A DNA stretch of 64,000 nucleotides from Flavobacterium macrobrachii (GTDB lineage: Bacteria > Bacteroidota > Bacteroidia > Flavobacteriales > Flavobacteriaceae): positions 62,001 through 126,000 of the forward strand of contig NZ_JACTAC010000002.1 of the NCBI RefSeq assembly GCF_014486675.1, read 5' to 3'. Below the pieces are notes generated by a model. The model was not told the DNA's origin. It saw only the letters and a program-made list of their open reading frames with translations, and did not search any database. Made by a program: the position numbers and the translations under genes. This document shows, one piece after another, positions 18,107-25,744 of the stretch (position 1 is the first letter of the stretch; the number at the start of each line of letters is the position of its first letter).

Positions 18107-19423
18107 TTAGTTTTTTATTAGTGATACAAACTGTTTCAATTTTCCACTTTTAGAACGGGTTAATTTTTCTTTTCGTATGAAATTAAAATGTAAACCATTT
18201 TCTAAATATGTAGAAATAGCTTTTCCGATAGTTTTAATTTGATTGTTATCAAGTTCCTTTTGACTTACATATTCGATGTCAAAAGTATCAATTTTTGTTT
18301 GTTTTACCACAAATTCTTTTACATTTCCATCATCCTCAATAATACTTTTGGTAACGTAGTAAAAAGTTAATCCTGGTGATTTTTTTCCGCTTGGAAGAAT
18401 CGCAATATCATTTGTTCTTCCAATTAGTTTTTTTAGAATAGGTTTTTTTAATGTACTTTTTTCATCAAGAATTCCAATATCACCAATGTCATATCTTATA
18501 AAAGAATGTGCTTTGTTGTACAAAGATGTAATTACAATTCGTCCTTCTTTTCCGTTGGGAAGCACGTTATCATTATCGTCTAAAATTTCTACAAATAAGG
18601 TTTCAGAATTTACTTGCCATTCATCTTGAGGATTTTGAAAAGCTATCAAGTCCAATTCTGAAGCACCGTATTCATTTATAATTGGTACACCAAACTGTTT
18701 TTCCATCAAAATTTTATCTTCATCAAATAACATTTCTGAAGTAACAACACAACATTTCAACGTTGGACAAACCGATGTTAATACAATGTTTTTCTTTTGA
18801 AGAAATTTAGCAAATAAAACGATAGAAGAAGTATAACCGTTAATGTAATCGAACTTTTTATTCTGAAATTTCAGCAACACTTTTTCAAGAATTTCATCGG
18901 ATAAATCAAAAATAGTGAATCGATAACTGTTTTTCAAAACATCTTTTAATCGTTCTTTCTTGTTTCCAATAAAATCTAAAGGAATTCCATAAAATCTTGC
19001 TTGTTTAGACGAATTAAAATCAATTCCAAACCATCCAAATCTATTGATGATATTTGCCCAAGTCAAGGCATGACAAAATTTATCTTTCGCAAAAATAAAC
19101 GGATCGCCACTGGAACCCGAAGTTTTATTGACGTAAACATTTTTTAATGTAAAGCCTTTAGAAAGTCTTTCAGATAAAGGTTTCTGAAATTCTTTTTTTG
19201 TCATTATCGGAAGTTCACTCCAATTTTGAATCTCCAATTTTCCAACAATTTCTTGATACGATTTATTGTTTTTTAGATGATATTCAACAATTTCTTTTCG
19301 TTTTAAATTAATATAATTTTCATATTCAGCATCAGAAATGGCTTGAATTTTTTCAAATTCAGCAATTGCTTCCTTCACAGGAAAACCATTTAATTTGAGC
19401 GATAAATTGAAAAGTTGAAACAC
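18107..19423 (-). CDS. CapK/PaaK-like adenylate-forming enzyme of polysaccharide loci
   Basis: 438 residues. Contains NKTSGSSGDPF (about 105-115), the Ser/Gly-rich phosphate-binding loop of adenylate-forming enzymes, plus NEYGASELD and SFIRYDIGDIG further on, as in phenylacetate-CoA ligase and CapK proteins. CapK homologues are common in capsule loci but their exact reaction is unsettled; activation of a carboxylic substituent for the glycan is the usual guess. First gene of the capK-wecB-GT4 operon, with a -7 box 18 nt upstream. Confidence 0.82.
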   Translation of the reverse strand: MFQLFNLSLKLNGFPVKEAIAEFEKIQAISDAEYENYINLKRKEIVEYHLKNNKSYQEIVGKLEIQNWSELPIMTKKEFQKPLSERLSKGFTLKNVYVNKTSGSSGDPFIFAKDKFCHALTWANIINRFGWFGIDFNSSKQARFYGIPLDFIGNKKERLKDVLKNSYRFTIFDLSDEILEKVLLKFQNKKFDYINGYTSSIVLFAKFLQKKNIVLTSVCPTLKCCVVTSEMLFDEDKILMEKQFGVPIINEYGASELDLIAFQNPQDEWQVNSETLFVEILDDNDNVLPNGKEGRIVITSLYNKAHSFIRYDIGDIGILDEKSTLKKPILKKLIGRTNDIAILPSGKKSPGLTFYYVTKSIIEDDGNVKEFVVKQTKIDTFDIEYVSQKELDNNQIKTIGKAISTYLENGLHFNFIRKEKLTRSKSGKLKQFVSLIKN

Positions 19424-19440
19424 AAAAATTCTATTTTGTT

Positions 19441-19448
19441 CAAAAATA
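19441..19448 (-). promoter_or_regulatory. -7 promoter box (TATTTTTG, minus strand)
   Basis: Reads TATTTTTG on the minus strand, 18 nt before the CapK-like start codon. It is paired with a divergent purD promoter at 19501-19508. Confidence 0.55.
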
Positions 19449-19500
19449 CAAAAACAAAAACTTTTCTACTGATTAGCTTTAAATTCTTTTGAAAACAAAC

Positions 19501-19508
19501 TATTTTTG
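19501..19508 (+). promoter_or_regulatory. -7 promoter box (TATTTTTG) for purD
   Basis: Exact TAnnTTTG match followed by CA, 25 nt before the purD ATG. Confidence 0.6.
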
Positions 19509-19533
19509 CAACACAACATAACAGCACAACACA

Positions 19534-20805
19534 ATGACAATTTTACTACTTGGTTCTGGAGGAAGAGAACATGCTCTTGCATGGAAAATGTTACAATCTA
19601 ACAAATGTTCTAAACTTTTTGTAGCTCCAGGAAATGCTGGAACATCGCAAATTGCAACAAACGTTTCTTTAAATATTTTAGATTTTGATGCCATAAAAAC
19701 ATTTGCTTTAGCAGAAAAAGTGGATATGGTTGTTGTTGGTCCAGAAGATCCTTTGGTTCACGGAATTTATGATTTCTTCAAAAACGATTCTGATTTAAAT
19801 CATATTCCTGTAATTGGTCCGTCAAAAGTTGGCGCACAATTAGAAGGAAGTAAAGAATTTGCTAAAGAATTTCTTATCAAACATAAAATCCCAACTGCAG
19901 CTTATGATAGTTTTACCAAAGAAACAGTTGAAAAAGGATGTAATTTTCTAGAAACTTTACAACCTCCATACGTTTTAAAAGCAGATGGTTTGGCTGCTGG
20001 AAAAGGTGTTTTGATTATTCAAGATTTGGAAGAAGCCAAAACTGAATTAAGAAACATGTTGCTTCATGAAAAATTTGGAACAGCAAGCGCAAAAGTGGTT
20101 ATCGAAGAGTTTCTTGACGGAATTGAACTTAGTTGTTTTGTTTTAACCGACGGAAAAAACTACAAAATTCTGCCAACTGCGAAAGATTATAAGAGAATTG
20201 GTGAAGGCGACACAGGTTTAAATACTGGTGGAATGGGTGCAGTTTCTCCAGTTCCTTTTGCAGATGCAGTTTTGTTGGAAAAAATTGAAACCCGAATTGT
20301 AAAACCAACAATTGCAGGTTTGCAAAGCGACGGAATTGAATATAAAGGTTTTGTTTTCATAGGATTAATAAACGTAAAAGGCGAACCAATTGTTATAGAA
20401 TACAATGTAAGAATGGGCGATCCAGAAACGGAAGTTGTAATTCCGAGATTGAAATCGGATTTAGTAGAACTTTTTCAAGCAGTTGGAAATCAAACTTTGG
20501 ATCAAGTTTCTTTAGAAATTGACGAAAGAAGTGCTACTACAATTATGGTAGTTTCTGGCGGTTATCCAGAAGATTACGGAAAAGGATTTGAAATTTCTGG
20601 ATTGGAAAATATAGAAGGTTCAATTGCTTTTCATGCTGGAACAAAACTCGTAAATGGAAAGGTTTTGACTAATGGCGGAAGAGTTATCGCAGTGACTTCG
20701 TATGGAAATAATTTTGAAGAAGCCATAAAAAAATCTTATCAAAACATAGACAAGCTACATTTTGATAAGATGTATTTTAGAAAAGATATCGGTTTTGACC
20801 TCTAA
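19534..20805 (+). CDS. purD: Phosphoribosylamine--glycine ligase (GAR synthetase)
   Basis: 423 residues, the usual PurD length. Starts [19 protein letters not shown]; has [13 protein letters not shown], the ATP-grasp core [33 protein letters not shown] and [13 protein letters not shown]. It ligates glycine to 5-phosphoribosylamine in purine biosynthesis. It has its own promoter and is a housekeeping gene at the edge of the glycan locus. Confidence 0.97.
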   Translation: MTILLLGSGGREHALAWKMLQSNKCSKLFVAPGNAGTSQIATNVSLNILDFDAIKTFALAEKVDMVVVGPEDPLVHGIYDFFKNDSDLNHIPVIGPSKVGAQLEGSKEFAKEFLIKHKIPTAAYDSFTKETVEKGCNFLETLQPPYVLKADGLAAGKGVLIIQDLEEAKTELRNMLLHEKFGTASAKVVIEEFLDGIELSCFVLTDGKNYKILPTAKDYKRIGEGDTGLNTGGMGAVSPVPFADAVLLEKIETRIVKPTIAGLQSDGIEYKGFVFIGLINVKGEPIVIEYNVRMGDPETEVVIPRLKSDLVELFQAVGNQTLDQVSLEIDERSATTIMVVSGGYPEDYGKGFEISGLENIEGSIAFHAGTKLVNGKVLTNGGRVIAVTSYGNNFEEAIKKSYQNIDKLHFDKMYFRKDIGFDL

Positions 20806-20849
20806 TTAAAATTGAGAATTTGTAATTCTAAAATCTAATTTCAGAATTC

Positions 20850-21080
20850 TTATTTTAAAAAAGAATGAGCCGTTGTATCTTGATTTTCAGTTCCAGCTTC
20901 GTCAAAAATACGTAATTGTTTAATCCAATATACCATATAATAACCACAAATAGCCATTAATATCCAACTGATAGAATTTGCTAACCACCAATTGTCTAAT
21001 TCAAGTGCGCGTAACCAATCCAATGGTTTGAATAAAAAATCTACAAATAAAGACTGAATCGCTTCAAAAAATGCTTTCAT
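20850..21080 (-). CDS. Small conserved flavobacterial membrane protein (DUF6341-like)
   Basis: 76 residues with one clear membrane helix (about 33-51, SISWILMAICGYYMVYW) and an amphipathic Trp-rich N-terminus (FKPLDWLRALELDNWW). It resembles small proteins I recall as DUF6341, conserved next to purD/upp in Flavobacteriaceae; the family name is from memory. A -7 box on the minus strand (21106-21113) supports real expression. Function unknown. Confidence 0.7.
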   Translation of the reverse strand: MKAFFEAIQSLFVDFLFKPLDWLRALELDNWWLANSISWILMAICGYYMVYWIKQLRIFDEAGTENQDTTAHSFLK

Positions 21081-21105
21081 TTTATAAAGTATTATATTTA
21101 CACCA

Positions 21106-21113
21106 CAAATGTA
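21106..21113 (-). promoter_or_regulatory. -7 promoter box (TACATTTG, minus strand)
   Basis: TAnnTTTG on the minus strand, 26 nt before the small membrane protein start. Confidence 0.5.
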
Positions 21114-21125
21114 TAAAATATCATT

Positions 21126-22055
21126 ATGATTACAACGTTTTTTAGAAAATCTACACTTATAAATTATGCATTTTCGGTATTATTGCTGATTTTCTTTTTT
21201 ACTTTTTCTCAATTTAATGCATCAACTAGTGTTTTAAATAGCAATACTATTTATGAAAAAGCATTGACTATTATAGTATTACTAAGTTCACTTTTCTTGG
21301 TTAACTTTATTGTAAAAAAGAATGGGTTGACCAAAAACAGTAGTTATGCAATTTTGTTTTTCCTGCTTTATTTAGCTTTATTTCCTTCTGTTTTTGGTAA
21401 TTTGAAGCTGTTGTTAGCTAATTTTTTTGTCATTCTTGCCATCCGAAGAATGATTTCGTTACAAACTTTAAAATCTCCCAAAGAAAAAATATTCGATGCT
21501 TCGTTGTGGATTTTTATAGCAAGTTTGTTCCATTTTTGGTGTATTCTTTTCCTTTTTGTGATTTATGTTTCTATAATTTTTCACGTTTCACGAGATTATA
21601 GAAATTGGCTGATACCGTTTATTGCTATTGGAACTGGAGCAATAATTTTTGTTTTATTCTCATTAATTTTTGACCAAACGTGGATTTTACATAGTATCAA
21701 ACAAACCGAAATGAACTTTCAATGGGATTATTTTGTGAATAATTATAAGAAGATTGCATTAACTCTTTTTGCGATTTTCGGAATATATTTTGTTTTTTCG
21801 ATGATATTTACAGTTGGAAATAAACCACTTGTGCTTCAAGCTTCCTATAAGAAAATGATTGTCAGTTTTTTTATTGGCGTATTGGTTTTCCTTTTTTCAC
21901 CAGATAAAAGTAATGCAATTTTAGTCTTCACATTTTTGCCTTTGGCTGTTTTGTCAACCAACAATATTGAGTATTCTCAAAACAAAACCTATCAGGAAAT
22001 AGTATTGTTTACTGTAGCAATTATTACCATTACAACCTATTTTTTCAACTTATAA
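21126..22055 (+). CDS. Multi-pass membrane protein (DUF6427-like)
   Basis: 309 residues with about eight to ten hydrophobic helices and almost no polar domain. No transport motif is recognisable. I recall similar proteins between purD and upp in other flavobacteria as DUF6427. Its stop overlaps the converging upp stop by 6 nt, with no terminator between them. Function unknown. Confidence 0.7.
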   Translation: MITTFFRKSTLINYAFSVLLLIFFFTFSQFNASTSVLNSNTIYEKALTIIVLLSSLFLVNFIVKKNGLTKNSSYAILFFLLYLALFPSVFGNLKLLLANFFVILAIRRMISLQTLKSPKEKIFDASLWIFIASLFHFWCILFLFVIYVSIIFHVSRDYRNWLIPFIAIGTGAIIFVLFSLIFDQTWILHSIKQTEMNFQWDYFVNNYKKIALTLFAIFGIYFVFSMIFTVGNKPLVLQASYKKMIVSFFIGVLVFLFSPDKSNAILVFTFLPLAVLSTNNIEYSQNKTYQEIVLFTVAIITITTYFFNL

Positions 22056-22703
22056 TTTACTGCCATAAGCCAAATCTCCAGCATCGCCAAGACCAGGAAT
22101 GATATAGTTTTTCTCGTTTAATTTTTCATCCAAAGCAGCAACCCAAAGATGACAGTTTTTCGGAAGATTTTCTTCTAGATAAGCAATTCCTTCTGGCGCA
22201 GCAATAACTACAGCAATGTGAATTTCTTTCGGTTTTTGTTCCAAATGTAATTTGTGCAAAACAGCAACAATCGATTGTCCTGTTGCTAACATTGGATCAA
22301 TTAGAATTAAATTTTTTCCTTCAAACGATGGTGCAGCTTGATATTCGACCAAAATTTCAAATTTATCATCGTTGTCGTAATGATGACGATAAGCAGAAAC
22401 AAATCCGTTTTCGGCATCGTCAAAAAAGTTCATAAAACCAGTATGCAAAGCCAATCCAGCACGAAGAATTGAACACAAAACCACAGGTTCGGCAACAGTT
22501 GTAGTATGTTTTATGCCAAGCGGCGTTTGCACGTCAATTGCTTTATAATCCAAAGTTTTACTTAATTCATACGCCATAATTTCGCCAATACGTTCAATGT
22601 TTTTCCTGAAACGCATGCTGTCTTTTTGGATAGAAACATCACGAATTTGTGCCAAAAAATGATTAAGAATACTGTTTTGCTCCGAAATATAATGAATGTG
22701 CAT
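22050..22703 (-). CDS. upp: Uracil phosphoribosyltransferase
   Basis: 217 residues from the ATG at 22703 (MHIHYISEQNSILNHF). A longer frame to 22814 exists, but its extra 37 residues are not family-like and run over the divergent promoter region. It has a SILRAGLALHTG segment and LILIDPMLATGQSIV, the PRPP-binding loop, plus PGLGDAGDLAYG, the uracil-binding C-terminus. It makes UMP from uracil and PRPP in pyrimidine salvage. Confidence 0.95.
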   Translation of the reverse strand: MHIHYISEQNSILNHFLAQIRDVSIQKDSMRFRKNIERIGEIMAYELSKTLDYKAIDVQTPLGIKHTTTVAEPVVLCSILRAGLALHTGFMNFFDDAENGFVSAYRHHYDNDDKFEILVEYQAAPSFEGKNLILIDPMLATGQSIVAVLHKLHLEQKPKEIHIAVVIAAPEGIAYLEENLPKNCHLWVAALDEKLNEKNYIIPGLGDAGDLAYGSKL

Positions 22704-22744
22704 AAAGCTGAAAAATTTGTATGTTTGGGTAAAAGTATAAAAAC

Positions 22745-22752
22745 TATCTTTG
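22745..22752 (+). promoter_or_regulatory. -7 promoter box (TATCTTTG)
   Basis: TAnnTTTG match followed by CA, 18 nt before the DUF4254 start, in the 67-nt gap to the divergent upp gene. Confidence 0.6.
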
Positions 22753-22770
22753 CAATAAAATTTTACTACT

Positions 22771-23376
22771 ATGTTTTCACAATTTGCCTTCCCAATTTTT
22801 GAACAAAGCATCAAAGACTATCATATTATTGATGATGTATATCAACCAACACTAAATCCTTACGAAAAAGGAAGTATTGAGTATCTTTTATATGCAAAGA
22901 ATTGGGTCGACACTGTTCAATGGCATTATGAAGACATCATTCGTGATCCAAATATTGATCCAGTTGCAGCTTTAGATTTAAAACGAAAAATCGATGCTTC
23001 CAATCAAGTTCGTACGGATATGGTAGAATATATTGACAGTTACTTTCTTCAAAAATATGCTTCGGTTCAAGTAAAATCAAATGCCAAAATCAATACCGAA
23101 AGTCCAGCTTGGGCAATTGATAGATTATCGATTTTAGCTCTGAAAATTTACCACATGAATGAAGAAGCAACTCGCGTTGATGCAACAGCTGAACACAGAG
23201 CAAAATGCCAGGAAAAGTTAAACGTTTTGTTAGATCAAAAAAGCGATATGTTTACCTCGATCAATGATTTATTAACTGATATTGAAAACGGTGACAAGTT
23301 CATGAAAGTGTACAAACAAATGAAAATGTACAACGATGATGATTTGAATCCGGTGTTGTATCAGAATAAGAAATAA
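22771..23376 (+). CDS. DUF4254 domain protein
   Basis: 201 residues, largely helical and soluble. YAKNWVDTVQWHYEDIIRDP (51-70) and a DLKRKIDASNQVRTDMVE segment match the DUF4254 family as I recall it. In other flavobacteria this gene is usually beside a family 9 glycosyltransferase gene, which suggests a role with it; here an RNA-NYN module separates the two. Reaction unknown. Confidence 0.8.
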   Translation: MFSQFAFPIFEQSIKDYHIIDDVYQPTLNPYEKGSIEYLLYAKNWVDTVQWHYEDIIRDPNIDPVAALDLKRKIDASNQVRTDMVEYIDSYFLQKYASVQVKSNAKINTESPAWAIDRLSILALKIYHMNEEATRVDATAEHRAKCQEKLNVLLDQKSDMFTSINDLLTDIENGDKFMKVYKQMKMYNDDDLNPVLYQNKK

Positions 23377-23386
23377 TGGTATAAAA

Positions 23387-23418
23387 TTTGTATTTACGAA
23401 TAAAATGTACTATTTTTG
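23387..23418 (+). promoter_or_regulatory. Near-consensus Bacteroidetes promoter of the structured RNA
   Basis: TTTG at 23387-23390, a 20-nt spacer and TATTTTTG at 23411-23418 match the TTTG/TAnnTTTG housekeeping promoter. The expected start site is near 23424-23430, at or just before the first RNA helix at 23432. It lies wholly downstream of the DUF4254 stop. Confidence 0.75.
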
Positions 23419-23431
23419 TAGTACATATAAC

Positions 23432-23515
23432 GTCCAATGAGCGGATTTGTCAGCTTTAGATTGTTCCAGTCTAAAGTAATTATAGCGACAAATACTGACT
23501 TTGGACATTTTTTTT
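23432..23515 (+). ncRNA. Candidate structured small RNA with three nested helices, 5' of the NYN gene
   Basis: Three nested perfect complementary segments are visible: GTCCAA (23432-23437) with TTGGAC (23501-23506); ATTTGTC (23445-23451) with GACAAAT (23487-23493); CTTTAGA (23454-23460) with TCTAAAG (23470-23476). The last can extend by a T-G and a T-A pair to a 5-nt GTTCC loop. Internal loops are 7 by 7 nt and 2 by 10 nt. The outer helix runs into eight Ts (23508-23515), so the RNA would end in its own terminator. A promoter lies directly upstream and the NYN ATG 12 nt downstream. It could be a free RNA, a leader that attenuates the NYN gene, or both. Identity with a catalogued motif such as Flavo-1 is not excluded. 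Confidence 0.7.
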
Positions 23516-23527
23516 ATCTATATTTTT

Positions 23528-24235
23528 ATGAAAACAGCAATTTTAATTGATGGAGGCTTTTTTATTAGAAGGTATAAATATATCAAAGGTTTTGAAAGTT
23601 CAGATACTCCTGAAATAATGGCAAAAAACATAGTTTCGTATTGTTTTAAACATATTCAAAGAATTAATAATTACCGTCAAAAGTACAATCTTCCGCCTAC
23701 GGAACTTTACAGAATATTTTATTATGATGCAGAACCTTTTGATGGAGATTCTAAAAATCCCATATCAGGTAAATCAATGAGTTTTAAAAATACCGATTTA
23801 TATAAATTTAGACACTCTCTTTTTACAGAATTAAAGAAGCAGAGAAAAATTGCATTAAGATTAGGGTTTTTAAAAAATAGCTCGAGAGAATGGCAAATAA
23901 AGTCAAGGCATACTAAATCATTACTTGACGGAACTATAAGCATTTCTGATTTAAAATTCGATGATGTAGAATTTCCCTTAAATCAAAAAGGAGTTGACAT
24001 GAAAGTTGGTTTAGATATAGCAACATTATCTTTTAAAGAACAGGTAAATCAGATTATTTTAATAGCTGGCGATAGTGATTTTGTCCCAGTAGCTAAATTT
24101 GCCAGAAGAGAAGGAGTTGATTTTATTTTAGATCCGATGTTAAATCCTGTTGATCCTAATTTATTGGAACATATTGATGGTTTGATGACAATAAAGAATA
24201 TGACAAAAAAGGATATTGTTCCTAAAGAAATATAA
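23528..24235 (+). CDS. NYN domain protein (LabA/DUF88-like, PIN-fold putative ribonuclease)
   Basis: 235 residues from the ATG at 23528; an in-frame TTG at 23501 lies inside the RNA hairpin and is rejected. The NYN fold is recognisable: ILIDGGFFIRR with Asp8, GVDMKVGLDIATLS (155-168) with Asp157 and Asp163, and IAGDSDFVPVAKFARREG with Asp182 and Asp184. These acidic residues form the metal site of PIN/FEN-like nucleases. Residues 40-150 are a larger Arg/Lys-rich insertion than in minimal NYN proteins and could bind RNA. The start codon comes just after the terminator of the structured RNA, so expression probably depends on read-through. It ends 7 nt before the GT9 start. Confidence 0.85.
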   Translation: MKTAILIDGGFFIRRYKYIKGFESSDTPEIMAKNIVSYCFKHIQRINNYRQKYNLPPTELYRIFYYDAEPFDGDSKNPISGKSMSFKNTDLYKFRHSLFTELKKQRKIALRLGFLKNSSREWQIKSRHTKSLLDGTISISDLKFDDVEFPLNQKGVDMKVGLDIATLSFKEQVNQIILIAGDSDFVPVAKFARREGVDFILDPMLNPVDPNLLEHIDGLMTIKNMTKKDIVPKEI

Positions 24236-24242
24236 TTTTGTT

Positions 24243-25301
24243 TTGTCAAAACCAATCCAACATATCGCCGTTATTCGTCTCTCAGCAATGGGCGATGTTG
24301 CTATGACGGTTCCAGTTATTCGAGCAATGGTTGCACAATCCCGAAGTCTCGGGACAACTGTAAAAATCACAGTCGTTTCTCGACCGTTTTTCAAACCTTT
24401 TTTTGACGGAATTCCCAATGTAGAATTTTTTGCAGTTGACGTAAAAAAACGACACAAAGGTTTATTCGGATTATTGAAATTATATTCTGATTTGAAGAAA
24501 TTAAACATCGATGCTGTTGCCGATTTGCATAATGTGTTGCGTTCCCAAATCATTCGAACTTTATTTTTATTGTCAGGAAAAAAAGTTGCCGCAACCGATA
24601 AAGGCAGAGCCGAAAAACGCGCTTTAACTCGTGCCGAAAATAAAGTTTTTCAACCCTTAAAAACAATGGTCGAAAGACATGTTGAAACGTTTAAAAAACT
24701 AGGTTTTTCTGTTGATTTATCTTTGCCAAATTTCCCTGAAAAAGCATTTTTATCTGAAGAAATTTTAAGTATTTCAGGTAAAAAAGACAATTTTAAATGG
24801 ATTGGAATTGCGCCATTTGCTCAATATGAAAGTAAAGTCTATCCGTTGGATTTAATGCAAAATGTAGTTGATAATTTAGCATTGAAAAGCAACACTAAAA
24901 TCTTCCTTTTTGGTGGAGGAAAAGAAGAAACCGAAAAACTAAATACTTTGGCAAAACAAAGAGAAAATATCGTTGTTGTTGCCGGAAAACTAAAATTTAA
25001 TCAAGAATTACAGCTTATTTCTAATCTTGATATAATGCTTTCTATGGATAGTGGAAACGCTCATATTGCCGCAATGTTAGGTATAAAAGTCATCACACTT
25101 TGGGGTGCAACACATCCTTTTGCTGGATTTGCACCATTCAATCAACCGCTGGAAAATTGCCTAACTTCTGATAGAGAAAAATATCCACTATTGCCAACTT
25201 CGGTTTATGGAAATAAAAAAGTGGAAGGTTATGAAGATGTGATGCGAAGTATTTCTGTGGAAAGTATTGTGAAAAAAATTAATTTAGTTTTAAACCATTA
25301 A
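24243..25301 (+). CDS. Family 9 glycosyltransferase (heptosyltransferase-like)
   Basis: 352 residues from the TTG at 24243 (MSKPIQHIAVIRLSAMGDV). No ATG is available upstream of the conserved N-terminus, and an earlier TTG at 24216 lies inside the NYN gene. It has MGDVAMTVPVIRAM, the GT9 acceptor loop, and SMDSGNAHIAAMLGIKVITL with TLWGATHP, the ADP-heptose-type donor site. It probably adds a core LPS sugar. A palindrome (24339-24354) encodes a short insertion after the first helix. It lacks its own visible promoter and is likely read from the NYN unit or further upstream. Confidence 0.87.
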   Translation: MSKPIQHIAVIRLSAMGDVAMTVPVIRAMVAQSRSLGTTVKITVVSRPFFKPFFDGIPNVEFFAVDVKKRHKGLFGLLKLYSDLKKLNIDAVADLHNVLRSQIIRTLFLLSGKKVAATDKGRAEKRALTRAENKVFQPLKTMVERHVETFKKLGFSVDLSLPNFPEKAFLSEEILSISGKKDNFKWIGIAPFAQYESKVYPLDLMQNVVDNLALKSNTKIFLFGGGKEETEKLNTLAKQRENIVVVAGKLKFNQELQLISNLDIMLSMDSGNAHIAAMLGIKVITLWGATHPFAGFAPFNQPLENCLTSDREKYPLLPTSVYGNKKVEGYEDVMRSISVESIVKKINLVLNH

Positions 25302-25357
25302 GAAATTAAGTTTCATTAAGATTTGCCTTAACTTTTCTTAATTTCTTAATGGTTTAA
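25290..25357. terminator. Bidirectional terminator, perfect 21-bp inverted repeat
   Basis: Arms 25290-25310 and 25337-25357 are perfectly complementary over 21 bp with a 26-nt loop. The left arm includes the GT9 stop. It separates converging genes and probably serves both, although it lacks a long T-run; it may equally be a repeat element. Confidence 0.6.
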
Positions 25358-25361
25358 TAAG

Positions 25362-25670
25362 TTATAAATAAATCTTATTTATTCTGCAAATCTCTAAAAT
25401 ATAACTTTTTAGATTAGAAATTGTAGCTTGATAATTTGGTGCTTCATAGCCAAATCGTTCGTGTTCCAACTGTTCTTTTTCAATAGCATTACAACCTTTT
25501 ATGACTTCCTTAATCATGTCGAGCATAATGAGTTCTTTGCTTTTTTCTTTTTCAAATTTTAAGTCAACCAACTCGTCTTCCAATCGTTCGCAATAATCCA
25601 AAAGCTCCTGAACTTCGGGTTCATCCAAAAGATCAGGAGCTTTTTTAAATATCTCTAGTTTGTTTTTCAT
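25362..25670 (-). CDS. Hypothetical helical protein
   Basis: 102 residues from the ATG at 25670 (MKNKLEIFKKAPDLL); a TTG two codons upstream is less likely. The protein is strongly helical and charged, with a Glu/Lys-rich coiled-coil-like stretch (about 20-50: ELLDYCERLEDELVDLKFEK). No domain recognised. It is monocistronic or follows the oxidoreductase gene (74-nt gap). Confidence 0.65.
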   Translation of the reverse strand: MKNKLEIFKKAPDLLDEPEVQELLDYCERLEDELVDLKFEKEKSKELIMLDMIKEVIKGCNAIEKEQLEHERFGYEAPNYQATISNLKSYILEICRINKIYL

Positions 25671-25744
25671 TTCCAATTACAATATCAATTGCAAAAATCA
25701 AAAGCAATTTTAAAATCTGAAATCATTAATCAACAATCTTCAAT

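Noticed and set aside
22704-22814. N-terminal extension of upp
   Set aside because: Overlaps the divergent DUF4254 start and promoter, and is not conserved in UPRTases.
23432-23515. RNA region considered as a type III antitoxin with tandem repeats
   Set aside because: No tandem direct repeat is present, and the protein is NYN-fold, not ToxN/TenpN-like. Only the gene order is similar.
23501-23527. TTG start for the NYN gene giving MDIFFIYIF extension
   Set aside because: It lies in the 3' arm of the outer RNA helix and the T-run; the ATG at 23528 gives the family-typical start.
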